Origin: Oscillatoria princeps RMCB-10
GTDB lineage: Bacteria; Cyanobacteriota; Cyanobacteriia; Cyanobacteriales; Oscillatoriaceae
Assembly: GCA_019359235.1 (NCBI GenBank)
Contig: JAHHHT010000043.1
Coordinates: forward strand, 1-60,246
Reading direction: 5' to 3'
Length of the DNA: 60,246 bases
Both the position numbers and the translations under genes were made by a program. A model generated the notes under the pieces. The model worked only from the letters and a program-made list of their open reading frames with translations, had not been told where the DNA came from and made no database searches. Below, piece by piece: positions 1-7,511 of this stretch (position 1 is the first letter of the stretch; each line of letters starts with the position of its first letter).

Positions 1-372
1 GGCCAACGGATTGATTCTTTGGATTTAGCTATACTTATTTTAGCCAATCTGGAGTCGGGCCGGCTCCGGGGGGTGTAACCCCCCATCGATTCGCCAACAG
101 CTTCTTGGAAATCGCGGCTATACAGACGAAACCCGCCTGCGCGGGCTAAGAGAAGAGCGCGTTTTCCTCGTTTTTCCTCGTTTTTCCTCGTTCCCAGGCT
201 CTGCCTGGGAACGCCTGAAAGGAGGCTCTGCCTCCTTCTCTCCCACCAATTAAGCGATATTTCACGGGCACGGGGGGTATAACCCCCTATTAATTCGCCA
301 GCAGCATCTTTATAATCGCCAGGAAACTAGCAAATTTGCACCTGTAATCCGGAATTTGCATCCCCTTACCCG
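1..372. other. Intergenic stretch with dispersed repeats, no gene
   Basis: No convincing coding frame. It holds one full copy (188-304) and one partial copy (about 67-120) of a dispersed repeat also seen at 6845-6960 and 13935-13987. A short CGTTTTTCCT run is repeated at about 160-190. It lies downstream of the binding-protein gene that ends at 373, so it may contain that gene's terminator, but I see no clear U-tract hairpin. Confidence 0.6.
188..304. repeat. Dispersed ~117-bp repeat, copy A
   Basis: It begins with a palindrome (CGTTCCCAGG...CCTGGGAACG), continues with a second short palindrome (GGAGGC...GCCTCC), and ends near ATTAATTCGCCAGCAG. The same order of blocks recurs at 6845-6960. 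A truncated copy with only the two palindromes lies at 13935-13987. No coding potential is seen, and the type is a small interspersed non-autonomous repeat. Confidence 0.75.
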
Positions 373-1593
373 CTACTTCAAAAAGGCAAATTTACCATTC
401 TTTCCGTCCGCATCCACCTTCAGCTGCGCCACATAGAAATCCTTCTGGATCACATCCCCCACCGGCGTGAAAGCAATCTCACCCAAAGGCGTATCGTACT
501 TTCCAGTTAGCAGCTGCTTGTTCAGTTCTGTCCGCAGCTGCTCCAGCGGCATCTTGCTGACGTCAGACTTCTTATCCAAAGCTTGCAGCGCCCCCACAAA
601 CACCTGAACCGCCGCGAAAGCTTGGGCGCTAAACTGCGGCGGTTCCTTCTTGTACTGACTCACATAAGCCGCGCGGAACTCCTTATTAATCTCATTCGAG
701 TGTTCCGGGCTGTAAGCTTGCGCAACCAGAACCCCATCGCAGAGCGCCTTGCACACCGAGAAAATATTAGAAGTGTTGAAGCCATTCCCGCCAACAATCA
801 CACCTTTATAACCCAGCTCCCGCAATTGCCGCACCAAATTGCCGCCGTCTGCAGCCAAACCCGAAATAATCACCAAATCTGGAGTCAAGTTCAGCGCGTT
901 TGTCGCCTGGGTTTGGAAGTCCGTGTCAGTAGTTTGGAACTTCTGAACTGTTACTATCTCCAGTCCTTGCTCCTTAACTGTTTGCTGAAAAATTTCAGTC
1001 TCCGACTTGTTAAACGCATCGTTTTGTGCGTAGAATACTGCAACTTTCTTAATCTGCGGGTTGAGCTTCAGCGCCGCTCTCACCGAATTGGGGGCGACGA
1101 TAGAAACCGGCGAGGAAACGCGAGCGATGTAATCCCCAATTTCCGGAATGCCTTTAGCCGTATTGGAGGCTCCGATCACCGGCACTTTTGCCCGCTCTGC
1201 AATCGGGTCAGCACTAAACGCTTGCTGCGACAGGGTAGGGCCCACAATGCCCGCCACTTTATTCTGAGTGATCAGGGTTTGGAAGGCGTTGATCGTGCCG
1301 GCTTCATCTCCTCCCGTGTCCTGAATCACCAATTTAATCGGAGTGCCGTCAACACCGCCCTTATCATTAAAATATTTCTCGGCAATTTTAGCACCGGCTA
1401 CCCCCTCCTGACCCAGCAGGGCGACGTTGCTGGTTTGCGCCAAGGCAACGCCTATGGGAATAGCAGTATTAGAACCGGCACTTGTACCGGCACCATTGGT
1501 GGAACCTGTGCCGGTCTGAGCCGAACCGCAGGCTCCCAGCAGCAAAGCCAAAATAACAAATAATCCGGAACTGCGATCTGTAAGTTTTTTCAT
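373..1593 (-). CDS. ABC transporter substrate-binding lipoprotein, branched-chain amino acid (LivK) type
   Basis: Periplasmic type I substrate-binding protein of 406 residues, the usual length for the LivJ/LivK/UrtA group. Residues 1-22 form a lipoprotein signal with lipobox LLGAC and lipidated Cys22, followed by a Gly/Ser/Thr-rich linker to about residue 45. The mature domain starts with the family pattern IPIGVALAQT and contains GxVGPTLS and the VAVFYAQND type strand typical of this fold. Known family ligands are branched-chain amino acids, amides or urea; the sequence alone does not settle which. No permease or ATPase genes are adjacent, so it is an orphan or serves a transporter encoded elsewhere. 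It lies downstream of trpE on the same strand, separated by a repeat. Confidence 0.88.
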   Translation of the reverse strand: MKKLTDRSSGLFVILALLLGACGSAQTGTGSTNGAGTSAGSNTAIPIGVALAQTSNVALLGQEGVAGAKIAEKYFNDKGGVDGTPIKLVIQDTGGDEAGTINAFQTLITQNKVAGIVGPTLSQQAFSADPIAERAKVPVIGASNTAKGIPEIGDYIARVSSPVSIVAPNSVRAALKLNPQIKKVAVFYAQNDAFNKSETEIFQQTVKEQGLEIVTVQKFQTTDTDFQTQATNALNLTPDLVIISGLAADGGNLVRQLRELGYKGVIVGGNGFNTSNIFSVCKALCDGVLVAQAYSPEHSNEINKEFRAAYVSQYKKEPPQFSAQAFAAVQVFVGALQALDKKSDVSKMPLEQLRTELNKQLLTGKYDTPLGEIAFTPVGDVIQKDFYVAQLKVDADGKNGKFAFLK

Positions 1594-1623
1594 AACCTAT
1601 CTGCAAAATATCTGTTCATCCAG

Positions 1624-1676
1624 AAACCGGGTAACTTCTGCGAAACCCGGTTTCTTTAAGAAACCGGGTTTCTCAT
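1624..1676. repeat. AAACCGGGTTTC palindromic repeats between trpE and the binding protein
   Basis: Three inverted half-elements (AAACCGGGT, AAACCCGGTTTC, GAAACCGGGTTTC) joined by TTTAA. This is the same family found at about 7018-7055, 9385-9413, 29398-29434, 36521-36704, 39786-39870, 49137-49207 and 49635-49674. The strong stem could act as a terminator for trpE, but that is inference. Confidence 0.7.
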
Positions 1677-1681
1677 TTCAC

Positions 1682-3262
1682 CTAAAGTCCCTCAGGAACC
1701 GAAACCAGACAGCGAATGGCTTCTAGCAAACCCCTAGCTTTGTTGAGGGTTTCCTCGTACTCTTTTTCGGGGTCTGAATCCGCCACCAAACCGGCACCGG
1801 CTTGAACTGAAACCGTATGCTTGCCACTGCCGGCGGGGCGAACCACCATCGTGCGAATGGCGATCGCCGTATTCAGCTGCCCTTCAAAATCGTAATACCC
1901 GTAAGCGCCGGAATATGGGCCGCGCCGGCACCCTTCCAGCTCGTGGATAATCTCCATCGCCCGAATCTTGGGAGCGCCGCTCACCGTGCCGGCGGGGAAG
2001 CTGGCTTTCAGCAAATCCCAGGCGGTTTTCTCGGGGTCGAGCACCCCGCGCACATTGCTGACAATGTGCATGACGTGGGAGTATCGCTCGATCACCATTA
2101 ATTCATCAACCCTCACCGAGCCTTTTTTGCAGACTCTCCCCAAATCATTGCGCCCCAGATCCACAAGCATGACATGTTCCGCCACTTCTTTAGGATCTGC
2201 CAGCAACTCTTTGGCCAGGGCTTCATCTTCCGCCGGCGTATTGCCCCGTCGGCGAGTGCCGGCAATCGGTCGCAGGGTGGCCAGTTGGCCCCCATCTGGG
2301 GTGCGGTCGGCTCTCACCATCACTTCCGGACTGGAGCCAATAATTTGCCAGTCGCCGAAGTTGAAGTAAGCCATGTAAGGCGAGGGATTGATCAGGCGCA
2401 GAGAGCGGTAAAGCGCAAACGGATCGCCGGTGTACTCAGCGGAGAGTCGCTGCGAAAGAACCACTTGAAAAATATCGCCCGCTTTGATATAATCCTTTGC
2501 CTTTCGCACATTCTCGCAGAATTGCTCCTTGGAAGTGTTGCTGGTATAAACCAACTCCGGCTCCAGCGCCGGGGCAGGCGTCCCGCCTGCCCTACGTCTG
2601 TTTTCTGCAGCGGGCGGCGTCCACTGCAACAGGGTGTCTTTACTCGACAGCGGCATTTGCAGTTTGCTCACCAGGGTTTTGACGCGAGCGCAAGCCGCCT
2701 CGTAAGCCGGCGCAATGTCCCCAGCGGCATCCCGCAAGTCGGCGTAGGAGACTGCCCAAATCTTGCGCTTCACCTGGTCAAAAATCAGCAGGCTGTCCAC
2801 CTGCACCCACAGACCGTCCGGCAAATCTGTCTCAGCTGGCGGGTAAACCGGCACGCGGGGTTCAATCCAGCGAATCAGTTCGTACCCCCAGAACCCGAAC
2901 AGTCCGCCCACACCTGGGGGCAGCTGGGGGATTTGAACCGGCTGAATCGGTTTGAGGCAGTTCGCCAGAATCTCAAACGGGTCGCCCTCAAACACCTCCA
3001 CCGCGCCGGTGCGGTGAGTTTGGGTGGTGCGGTTCCCCCGAGCTTCCAGAACCCAAAGCGGGTCGCACCCCAGCAAACTGTAGCGCCCTATTTTCTCCCC
3101 GCCTTCTACCGATTCCAGCAGGAAGCTGTGGGGAATGCCTGCGCACACCTTGTACCAAGCCGACACCGGCGTATCCAAATCCGCTGCCAGTTCCTGGCAC
3201 ACCGGCACAAAATTCCCCTCAAGGGTGAGCTGCGAAAATTGCGAAAAATCAGGAAAAATCAT
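1682..3262 (-). CDS. trpE: Anthranilate synthase component I
   Basis: Converts chorismate plus ammonia/glutamine to anthranilate, the first committed step of tryptophan synthesis, together with a TrpG amidotransferase. The 526-residue length fits. Residues 48-51 (LLES) are the N-terminal motif linked to tryptophan feedback binding. The C-terminal chorismate-binding domain shows IAGTRRRG, ERYSHVMHIVSNV and FPAGTVSGAPK, all characteristic. A Ser/Pro/Ala-rich interdomain segment near residue 225 (NRRRAGGTPAPALEPE) is encoded partly by a genome repeat at 2573-2592 and is atypical. The gene lies upstream-adjacent to psaD on the same strand, an arrangement I recall from other cyanobacteria. No TrpG is in the window. 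Confidence 0.95.
   Translation of the reverse strand: MIFPDFSQFSQLTLEGNFVPVCQELAADLDTPVSAWYKVCAGIPHSFLLESVEGGEKIGRYSLLGCDPLWVLEARGNRTTQTHRTGAVEVFEGDPFEILANCLKPIQPVQIPQLPPGVGGLFGFWGYELIRWIEPRVPVYPPAETDLPDGLWVQVDSLLIFDQVKRKIWAVSYADLRDAAGDIAPAYEAACARVKTLVSKLQMPLSSKDTLLQWTPPAAENRRRAGGTPAPALEPELVYTSNTSKEQFCENVRKAKDYIKAGDIFQVVLSQRLSAEYTGDPFALYRSLRLINPSPYMAYFNFGDWQIIGSSPEVMVRADRTPDGGQLATLRPIAGTRRRGNTPAEDEALAKELLADPKEVAEHVMLVDLGRNDLGRVCKKGSVRVDELMVIERYSHVMHIVSNVRGVLDPEKTAWDLLKASFPAGTVSGAPKIRAMEIIHELEGCRRGPYSGAYGYYDFEGQLNTAIAIRTMVVRPAGSGKHTVSVQAGAGLVADSDPEKEYEETLNKARGLLEAIRCLVSVPEGL
2573..2592. repeat. Short palindromic repeat inserted inside trpE
   Basis: The palindrome GGCAGGCGTCCCGCCTGCCC sits in frame in trpE at the linker between its two domains. 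Close relatives occur in intergenic DNA at 22228-22287 and near 49105. It adds a few residues without breaking the frame. Confidence 0.7.
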
Positions 3263-3445
3263 CTATTTCTCTCTTTCATCCGGTTGATTCCTGTTTTTAA
3301 CCACGGGCCGCTCTCAACCTGAATCCCTTTTATATTATTGCTTTTTGCGGGTTTTCACCCATTTTTAATCTAAACTTTAACTTCTCAAATCCACAGGGGC
3401 GACCGGCGGGAAGCGCCAGAGGTCGCGAGTTTACAGACGCCAGAT

Positions 3446-3475
3446 GTCGCGTCTCCACACTTGGGGAGACGCGAC
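3446..3475 (-). terminator. Strong hairpin downstream of psaD
   Basis: Perfect 11-bp stem (GTCGCGTCTCC with GGAGACGCGAC) and an 8-nt loop, 43 bases past the psaD stop codon. No U-tract follows on the minus strand, so it may be a transcript 3'-end stabiliser rather than a classical terminator. Confidence 0.5.
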
Positions 3476-3517
3476 TCGGCGTTCTGCATTAAGAGATCCT
3501 GCTGACCGCAGCGGGCG

Positions 3518-3946
3518 CTAGACTTCGTAAGTGCGCTGACCGCTGAACTTCAGCGTTGCCGGTTGCGGGTTGCTGCCGATGTTGCGGTCTTTCTTGCCCA
3601 CAGCGGCACGGCCTTCGTTCACCTTTTCGGGGAAGACGCCATCATTGGGGTGCAGGTACTGGATTTCGCCATTAGCATAAATCCGGTAAATTTTGTAGTC
3701 CTCAATTTTGGGCTTGAATTTTGTCCGCAGTTGAGCGCCCAAAGCCAGACACTGTTCCTTGCGGGCCAAGTAAAGCAGGTTTTGGCCTTGGCGCATGATC
3801 GCCGCTCCGCCGGTGGGCATTTCAAACACTTGTTCCTTGGAGCTAGTCCAAGTGATAGCGTATTTTTCTTCCACCTCAGCTTTGGTGAGCAAGCCGCCGG
3901 TGCTGCCGCCAAAAATCGGGGTTTGTCCAGTCAAGGGTTCCGTCAT
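3518..3946 (-). CDS. psaD: Photosystem I subunit II (PsaD)
   Basis: Stromal-side extrinsic subunit of photosystem I that forms the ferredoxin docking site with PsaC and PsaE. The 142-residue length matches cyanobacterial PsaD. Recognisable segments are [12 protein letters not shown] near the N-terminus, [60 protein letters not shown] and the C-terminal GQRTYEV. The ATG start is supported by GAGAGGT four to five bases upstream. The 181-base gap upstream (3947-4127) must hold its promoter; I could not identify clear -35/-10 boxes there. Confidence 0.98.
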   Translation of the reverse strand: MTEPLTGQTPIFGGSTGGLLTKAEVEEKYAITWTSSKEQVFEMPTGGAAIMRQGQNLLYLARKEQCLALGAQLRTKFKPKIEDYKIYRIYANGEIQYLHPNDGVFPEKVNEGRAAVGKKDRNIGSNPQPATLKFSGQRTYEV

Positions 3947-4127
3947 GAATACCTCTCGCGCGTGTAAAGCAATTTTTAAGGCATCGTATCATTCAGCCCC
4001 CCCTATCTGAGCTTTTTGTCAAGAACTGTAACAGTTCTTTAGCTTTCGGCAAAATTTGCCTCCCTGTGGCCAAGAAGACCCCAGAGCCCAGTAGCTGTAG
4101 GGGCGGCCCCCCGTGGCCGCCCTGCCA

Positions 4128-6155
4128 CTACCGGAGGGTGGCCCGCCGGCGGCCCGAACCGCCACCCCCCCGGTTGCGGCCCCCGCGCGGCGGTGATTGC
4201 GGGCCTGTTTCTTCGCTCACCTCCGCAATCGGGACAGTGAAGTGAAACTGACTGCCTTGGTCTTTGCCGGCAGAGGTGGCCCAAATCTTGCCCCCCCAGC
4301 TGCTGACAATTTGCCGGCAAATCGCCAGCCCCAAGCCGGTGCCGCCTTGGGTGCGGCGCAGGGCACCTTCTTCTTGATAAAATCGGTCAAAGACGACATC
4401 GAGGCGGTCTGGGGTAATGCCCCGACCCGTATCGGCCACAAGCACCTCCACACGCGAGCCGGTGCACTTCGCCTGGACAGTCACCAGTCCGGGAGGCTGG
4501 GTAAACTTGCAAGCATTGTCCAGCAGTTTGGCCAGCACCTCCACCAGCCACTCTCCGTCCGCCTGCACCAGAGGCAAGTCTTCCGGCACTTGGGCGGCAA
4601 TCTGGATGGGGGCGGCCTCCTCCCACCGGCGGGCGCGAATGCTGCTGAGGGCCAAATCGACACACTCTTGCAGCTGCAGCGGTTCCAGATTCCAGTCCAC
4701 CCGCCCGCTTTCCAAGCGAGAAAGGGTGAGGAAGTCCTGCACCAGTTTGCGCAGCCGGTCGGCGTCTGCCAGAGCCGAGTTGAGCATGGCTTGCCGCAAT
4801 TCTGGAGCCATGTCAGGCTCGCTGGAAAGACTTTCCAGGCAAATTTGAATCGTGGACAGAGGCGTGCGCAGTTCGTGACCGGTGATCGCAATCAGGTTGC
4901 TGCGGGTGCGGTCGAGCGCTTCCAGCTGCTCGTTGAGTTCTTCGAGGTTGGCGTAAGCTTCGGCTTGAATGATGGCGACGCCGACTTGGGTGGCGATCGC
5001 ATTCACCAGCGTCAGCTCTTCCGAGTCCCACTCGTGAGCGCACCCGCCGCAGTAGTGCAGCTCCACTATCCCCAGCAGCTGGTTTTGATACAGCACCGGC
5101 ACCATCAGCCAAGAGGCAATCTCCCACTTTTGCGCCAGCGCCCGCGTGCCGGTGCCGGCAAGCAGGGAGTCTGTTTGGGCGTGCTCAACCCACACTCCCT
5201 CCCTGCGCCGCACCACTTCTTGAAACAGGGGATTGTCCAGCAGGGGCCAATTTTGGCCGGCCAGGGAGCTGGCCGAGTGGGCCAAAAACTCGTGCCCGAT
5301 CGTCGCGCTTTCGTCCGTGGCTTTGCAGCGGTAAATCAGGCACCGGCACGCCGCCAGCGCCTGTCCCAGCTCTCGCACCGCCACTTGAAAAATCTCGGCA
5401 GGATTGAGGGATTGCCGGATGGTGGCGGTAATGGAATTCACCAAGCGCTCTTTGCGCTCTTGGGCGGCTAGCGAGCGGTAAGTTTTCAGCAATTTGTGCT
5501 GTCCGACTTGCAGGTATGTTACCAAGCGCTGGGCGAAGGGTTCCGGATCGGCGCTGTGGAATCCGGGCGGCATTTCTATAAGGAACTGCGAGCGGGCCAT
5601 TTCGATTTTCTCCGCCAGTTCGGGACGGTAGCTGAGAATCCGATCCAGCAACAGCTCCGCCGCCTTGCAGCTCACCTGCCGGTCAAACGTCCAAATTCCC
5701 TCAAACCGGCGGGCTTGATCCATCCCCGGCAAGTCCAGCCCCCGCTCGCTGGCGCTCTCCGTGTCGCTCACCGGCGCTGAACGCTCTTGACAAATCAGAC
5801 AAGTTGCGTATGAGCGAGAGATCGCCACCAAATGCCACTCTTGACTCAGCCGGTCTTCCGGGTCGAAGGCTACTGTTTCGTAGAATTCGGACGAGTGTTT
5901 GAAATCCGTCTCCGGTGCGGCGAGTACATAAAGCTGATTCGTCCGCTCGGCAATCCGCCGGTAGCGGTGCGCCTCCTGCCGGTAGAAGCGCTCTCGCTGA
6001 AAGTTGGCAATCAGCAAAGGCGAATCGGACCCCGCCAGAACTTGATCTTCCATTGCGTGGGAGAGAGCCGTCAAGGAAGATTTGAAATAAATTTGGGGTC
6101 GCAGCTGGGGTAAGGCTTGCAGCAAGTCTTCGAGCACGAAAGTGGTTTTGCTCAT
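4128..6155 (-). CDS. DICT-GAF sensor histidine kinase
   Basis: 675-residue soluble two-component kinase. The first ~150 residues resemble the DICT sensory domain found in cyanobacterial diguanylate cyclases and kinases. A GAF domain spans roughly residues 240-405, then a HisKA dimerisation domain with the phosphorylatable His in ITGHELRTPL, and a HATPase_c domain with N-box (KLLDNACKF), G1 (VADTGRGI) and G2 (GTGLGLAICRQ). No membrane segment is visible. The last ~35 residues (after VPIAEVSEE) are an Arg/Gly/Pro-rich tail encoded by a very GC-rich stretch and look like read-through into repeat DNA. No response regulator is adjacent, so its partner is unknown. Confidence 0.9.
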   Translation of the reverse strand: MSKTTFVLEDLLQALPQLRPQIYFKSSLTALSHAMEDQVLAGSDSPLLIANFQRERFYRQEAHRYRRIAERTNQLYVLAAPETDFKHSSEFYETVAFDPEDRLSQEWHLVAISRSYATCLICQERSAPVSDTESASERGLDLPGMDQARRFEGIWTFDRQVSCKAAELLLDRILSYRPELAEKIEMARSQFLIEMPPGFHSADPEPFAQRLVTYLQVGQHKLLKTYRSLAAQERKERLVNSITATIRQSLNPAEIFQVAVRELGQALAACRCLIYRCKATDESATIGHEFLAHSASSLAGQNWPLLDNPLFQEVVRRREGVWVEHAQTDSLLAGTGTRALAQKWEIASWLMVPVLYQNQLLGIVELHYCGGCAHEWDSEELTLVNAIATQVGVAIIQAEAYANLEELNEQLEALDRTRSNLIAITGHELRTPLSTIQICLESLSSEPDMAPELRQAMLNSALADADRLRKLVQDFLTLSRLESGRVDWNLEPLQLQECVDLALSSIRARRWEEAAPIQIAAQVPEDLPLVQADGEWLVEVLAKLLDNACKFTQPPGLVTVQAKCTGSRVEVLVADTGRGITPDRLDVVFDRFYQEEGALRRTQGGTGLGLAICRQIVSSWGGKIWATSAGKDQGSQFHFTVPIAEVSEETGPQSPPRGGRNRGGGGSGRRRATLR

Positions 6156-6844
6156 CAGTCGTCTTTACGCTTCGCCGGTGATAGGTTGGCTCAATTGAGC
6201 AATATGCTACCAGCCCCAATATACAGTTTCACGCTCCAAAAGCGACAGGGAGACACCGGCTGCTTCCCTCTGGGATGGCTGAGTGCCGGTGGCAATTGAG
6301 CAGATATGCTTAAGCTGGTTGCGTTTTCACCGTGGCGTTCCCAGGGGTGCCGGTGTTTTTTCGGAGATGTGGGGTGGGTTCCTACTGCTGCGGTGCGGGG
6401 TGCGTTCCGCCTTGGTGAGCTTGGAAGTAGAGAGCGTGCGAAAAATGGAAGGCCCCCTACTTTTTAATAATTAACCGCTCCTCAGCCAAGGACGCCAAGG
6501 CAATGCAGATGTAGGGTGCGTTCCGCGTTCCTGAGCTTAGATGTAGAGAAGGTGCGAAAACCGGAACGCACCCTGCGGCTTCTGCCGAAATGGTGATGGC
6601 CAGATTAACCCCTTAAGATAGATGAAATTTTAGGCTAATTTGCCTTATTAAAAGGATAGCTTTTCACGCAGATCGGCAAGCTCCGTTCTAGCAAAAACTG
6701 TGACCCAATTTCAGGTTCCTGCAGAGCAAAACCCAGAGTTCTCGCCAGAATCCGCAACAGCGCCAGAACCAGATGCAGAAACCGGCTGGCTTGTTTGTAG
6801 TTGGGCTTTAGCCCAACCGGATCGCCTGATGCCGGCCAAGTTTC

Positions 6845-6960
6845 TCGTTCCCAGGCAGAGCCTGGGAACGCCTAAAAGGAGGCTCCGCCTCCGTCTCTCC
6901 AACCAATTAAGTAATATTCCACGGGCGCGGAGGGTATACCCCCCATTAATTCGCCAACAG
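6845..6960. repeat. Dispersed ~117-bp repeat, copy B
   Basis: Same block order as the copy at 188-304: CCCAGG/CCTGGG palindrome, GGAGGC/GCCTCC palindrome, a conserved CCAATTAAG..ATATT segment, then a CGCGGAGGGTATACCCCCC-type segment and ATTAATTCGCCAACAG. Confidence 0.8.
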
Positions 6961-7234
6961 TCTCTTGACGGTGGAGCGGCTTCCCTGACTTGCTCTACCT
7001 CCAACCCTAATATGGGGGCCCAGAACCCCGGTTTCTTAAAGAAACCGGGGTTCTGAAATTTCCGCGAAGGTATAGGACGCGCTATATCTGGGCTACTTAC
7101 CCCACAGGCGTGCTCTAGCAGCCGTGACACAGCTTCTAACTTGACCTCTAGCCAGCCTTCTTGCTTATGTAGGGCAAAGCAATCCAGGAAAAAACGGCTG
7201 TTTTCGTGGAGCAATCGGGAGAATTTTTCTGAGA

Positions 7235-7360
7235 GTGCCGGCTCGTTCGTAGCCAGTGCCGGCTCAGTCGTACAGACTGCCGGTGGATTCGTAAAGAGTG
7301 CCGGTTGATTCGTACAGAGTGCCGGTTGATTCGCAAAGACTGCCGGTTCATCGGTGAAGG
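7235..7360. repeat. 21-bp tandem repeat, six copies
   Basis: Six head-to-tail units of exactly 21 bp starting at 7235, 7256, 7277, 7298, 7319 and 7340, with consensus near GTGCCGGTTGATTCGTACAGA. The last is diverged. The 21-bp period keeps frame, so either strand could encode a heptapeptide repeat, but no gene context supports translation. Confidence 0.85.
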
Positions 7361-7411
7361 AGAAACGAGATCAGCCCTTGTCATGCGGGCGAAAGTCTGT
7401 CCTTGCGTGAA

Positions 7412-7504
7412 TTTCCTTTTCACCGGCAATCCCCGCCACCCGTTTCCTTTTCGCCGGCAATCCCCGCCACCCGCTCCCTTTTCACCGGCAATCCTCCCAC
7501 CCCA
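7412..7504. repeat. 31-bp tandem repeat, three copies
   Basis: Units start at 7412, 7443 and 7474 and contain CCTTTTCACCGGCAATCCCC. The third is diverged. Copies abut directly with no unique spacers, and they lie just past the stop codon of the ABC transporter gene. Confidence 0.8.
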
Positions 7505-7511
7505 CCGGCAC

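Larger units (their letters stand above)
6156..7511. other. 1.36-kb intergenic region rich in repeats
   Basis: Several open frames cross this stretch on both strands, but none resembles a known protein and they are built from repeats. It contains a dispersed ~116-bp element (6845-6960), an AAACCCCGGTTTC palindrome (about 7018-7055), a 21-bp tandem array (7235-7360) and a 31-bp tandem array (7412-7504). It is flanked by two minus-strand genes, so it would include the kinase promoter at its left end and the ABC gene 3' end at its right. Confidence 0.55.

Noticed and set aside
583-1563. 326-codon plus-strand frame
   Set aside because: Lies entirely antisense to the clear binding-lipoprotein gene and has no protein-like motifs.
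7235-7504. Possible CRISPR array
   Set aside because: Repeat units abut directly with no unique spacers, and no cas genes are nearby.
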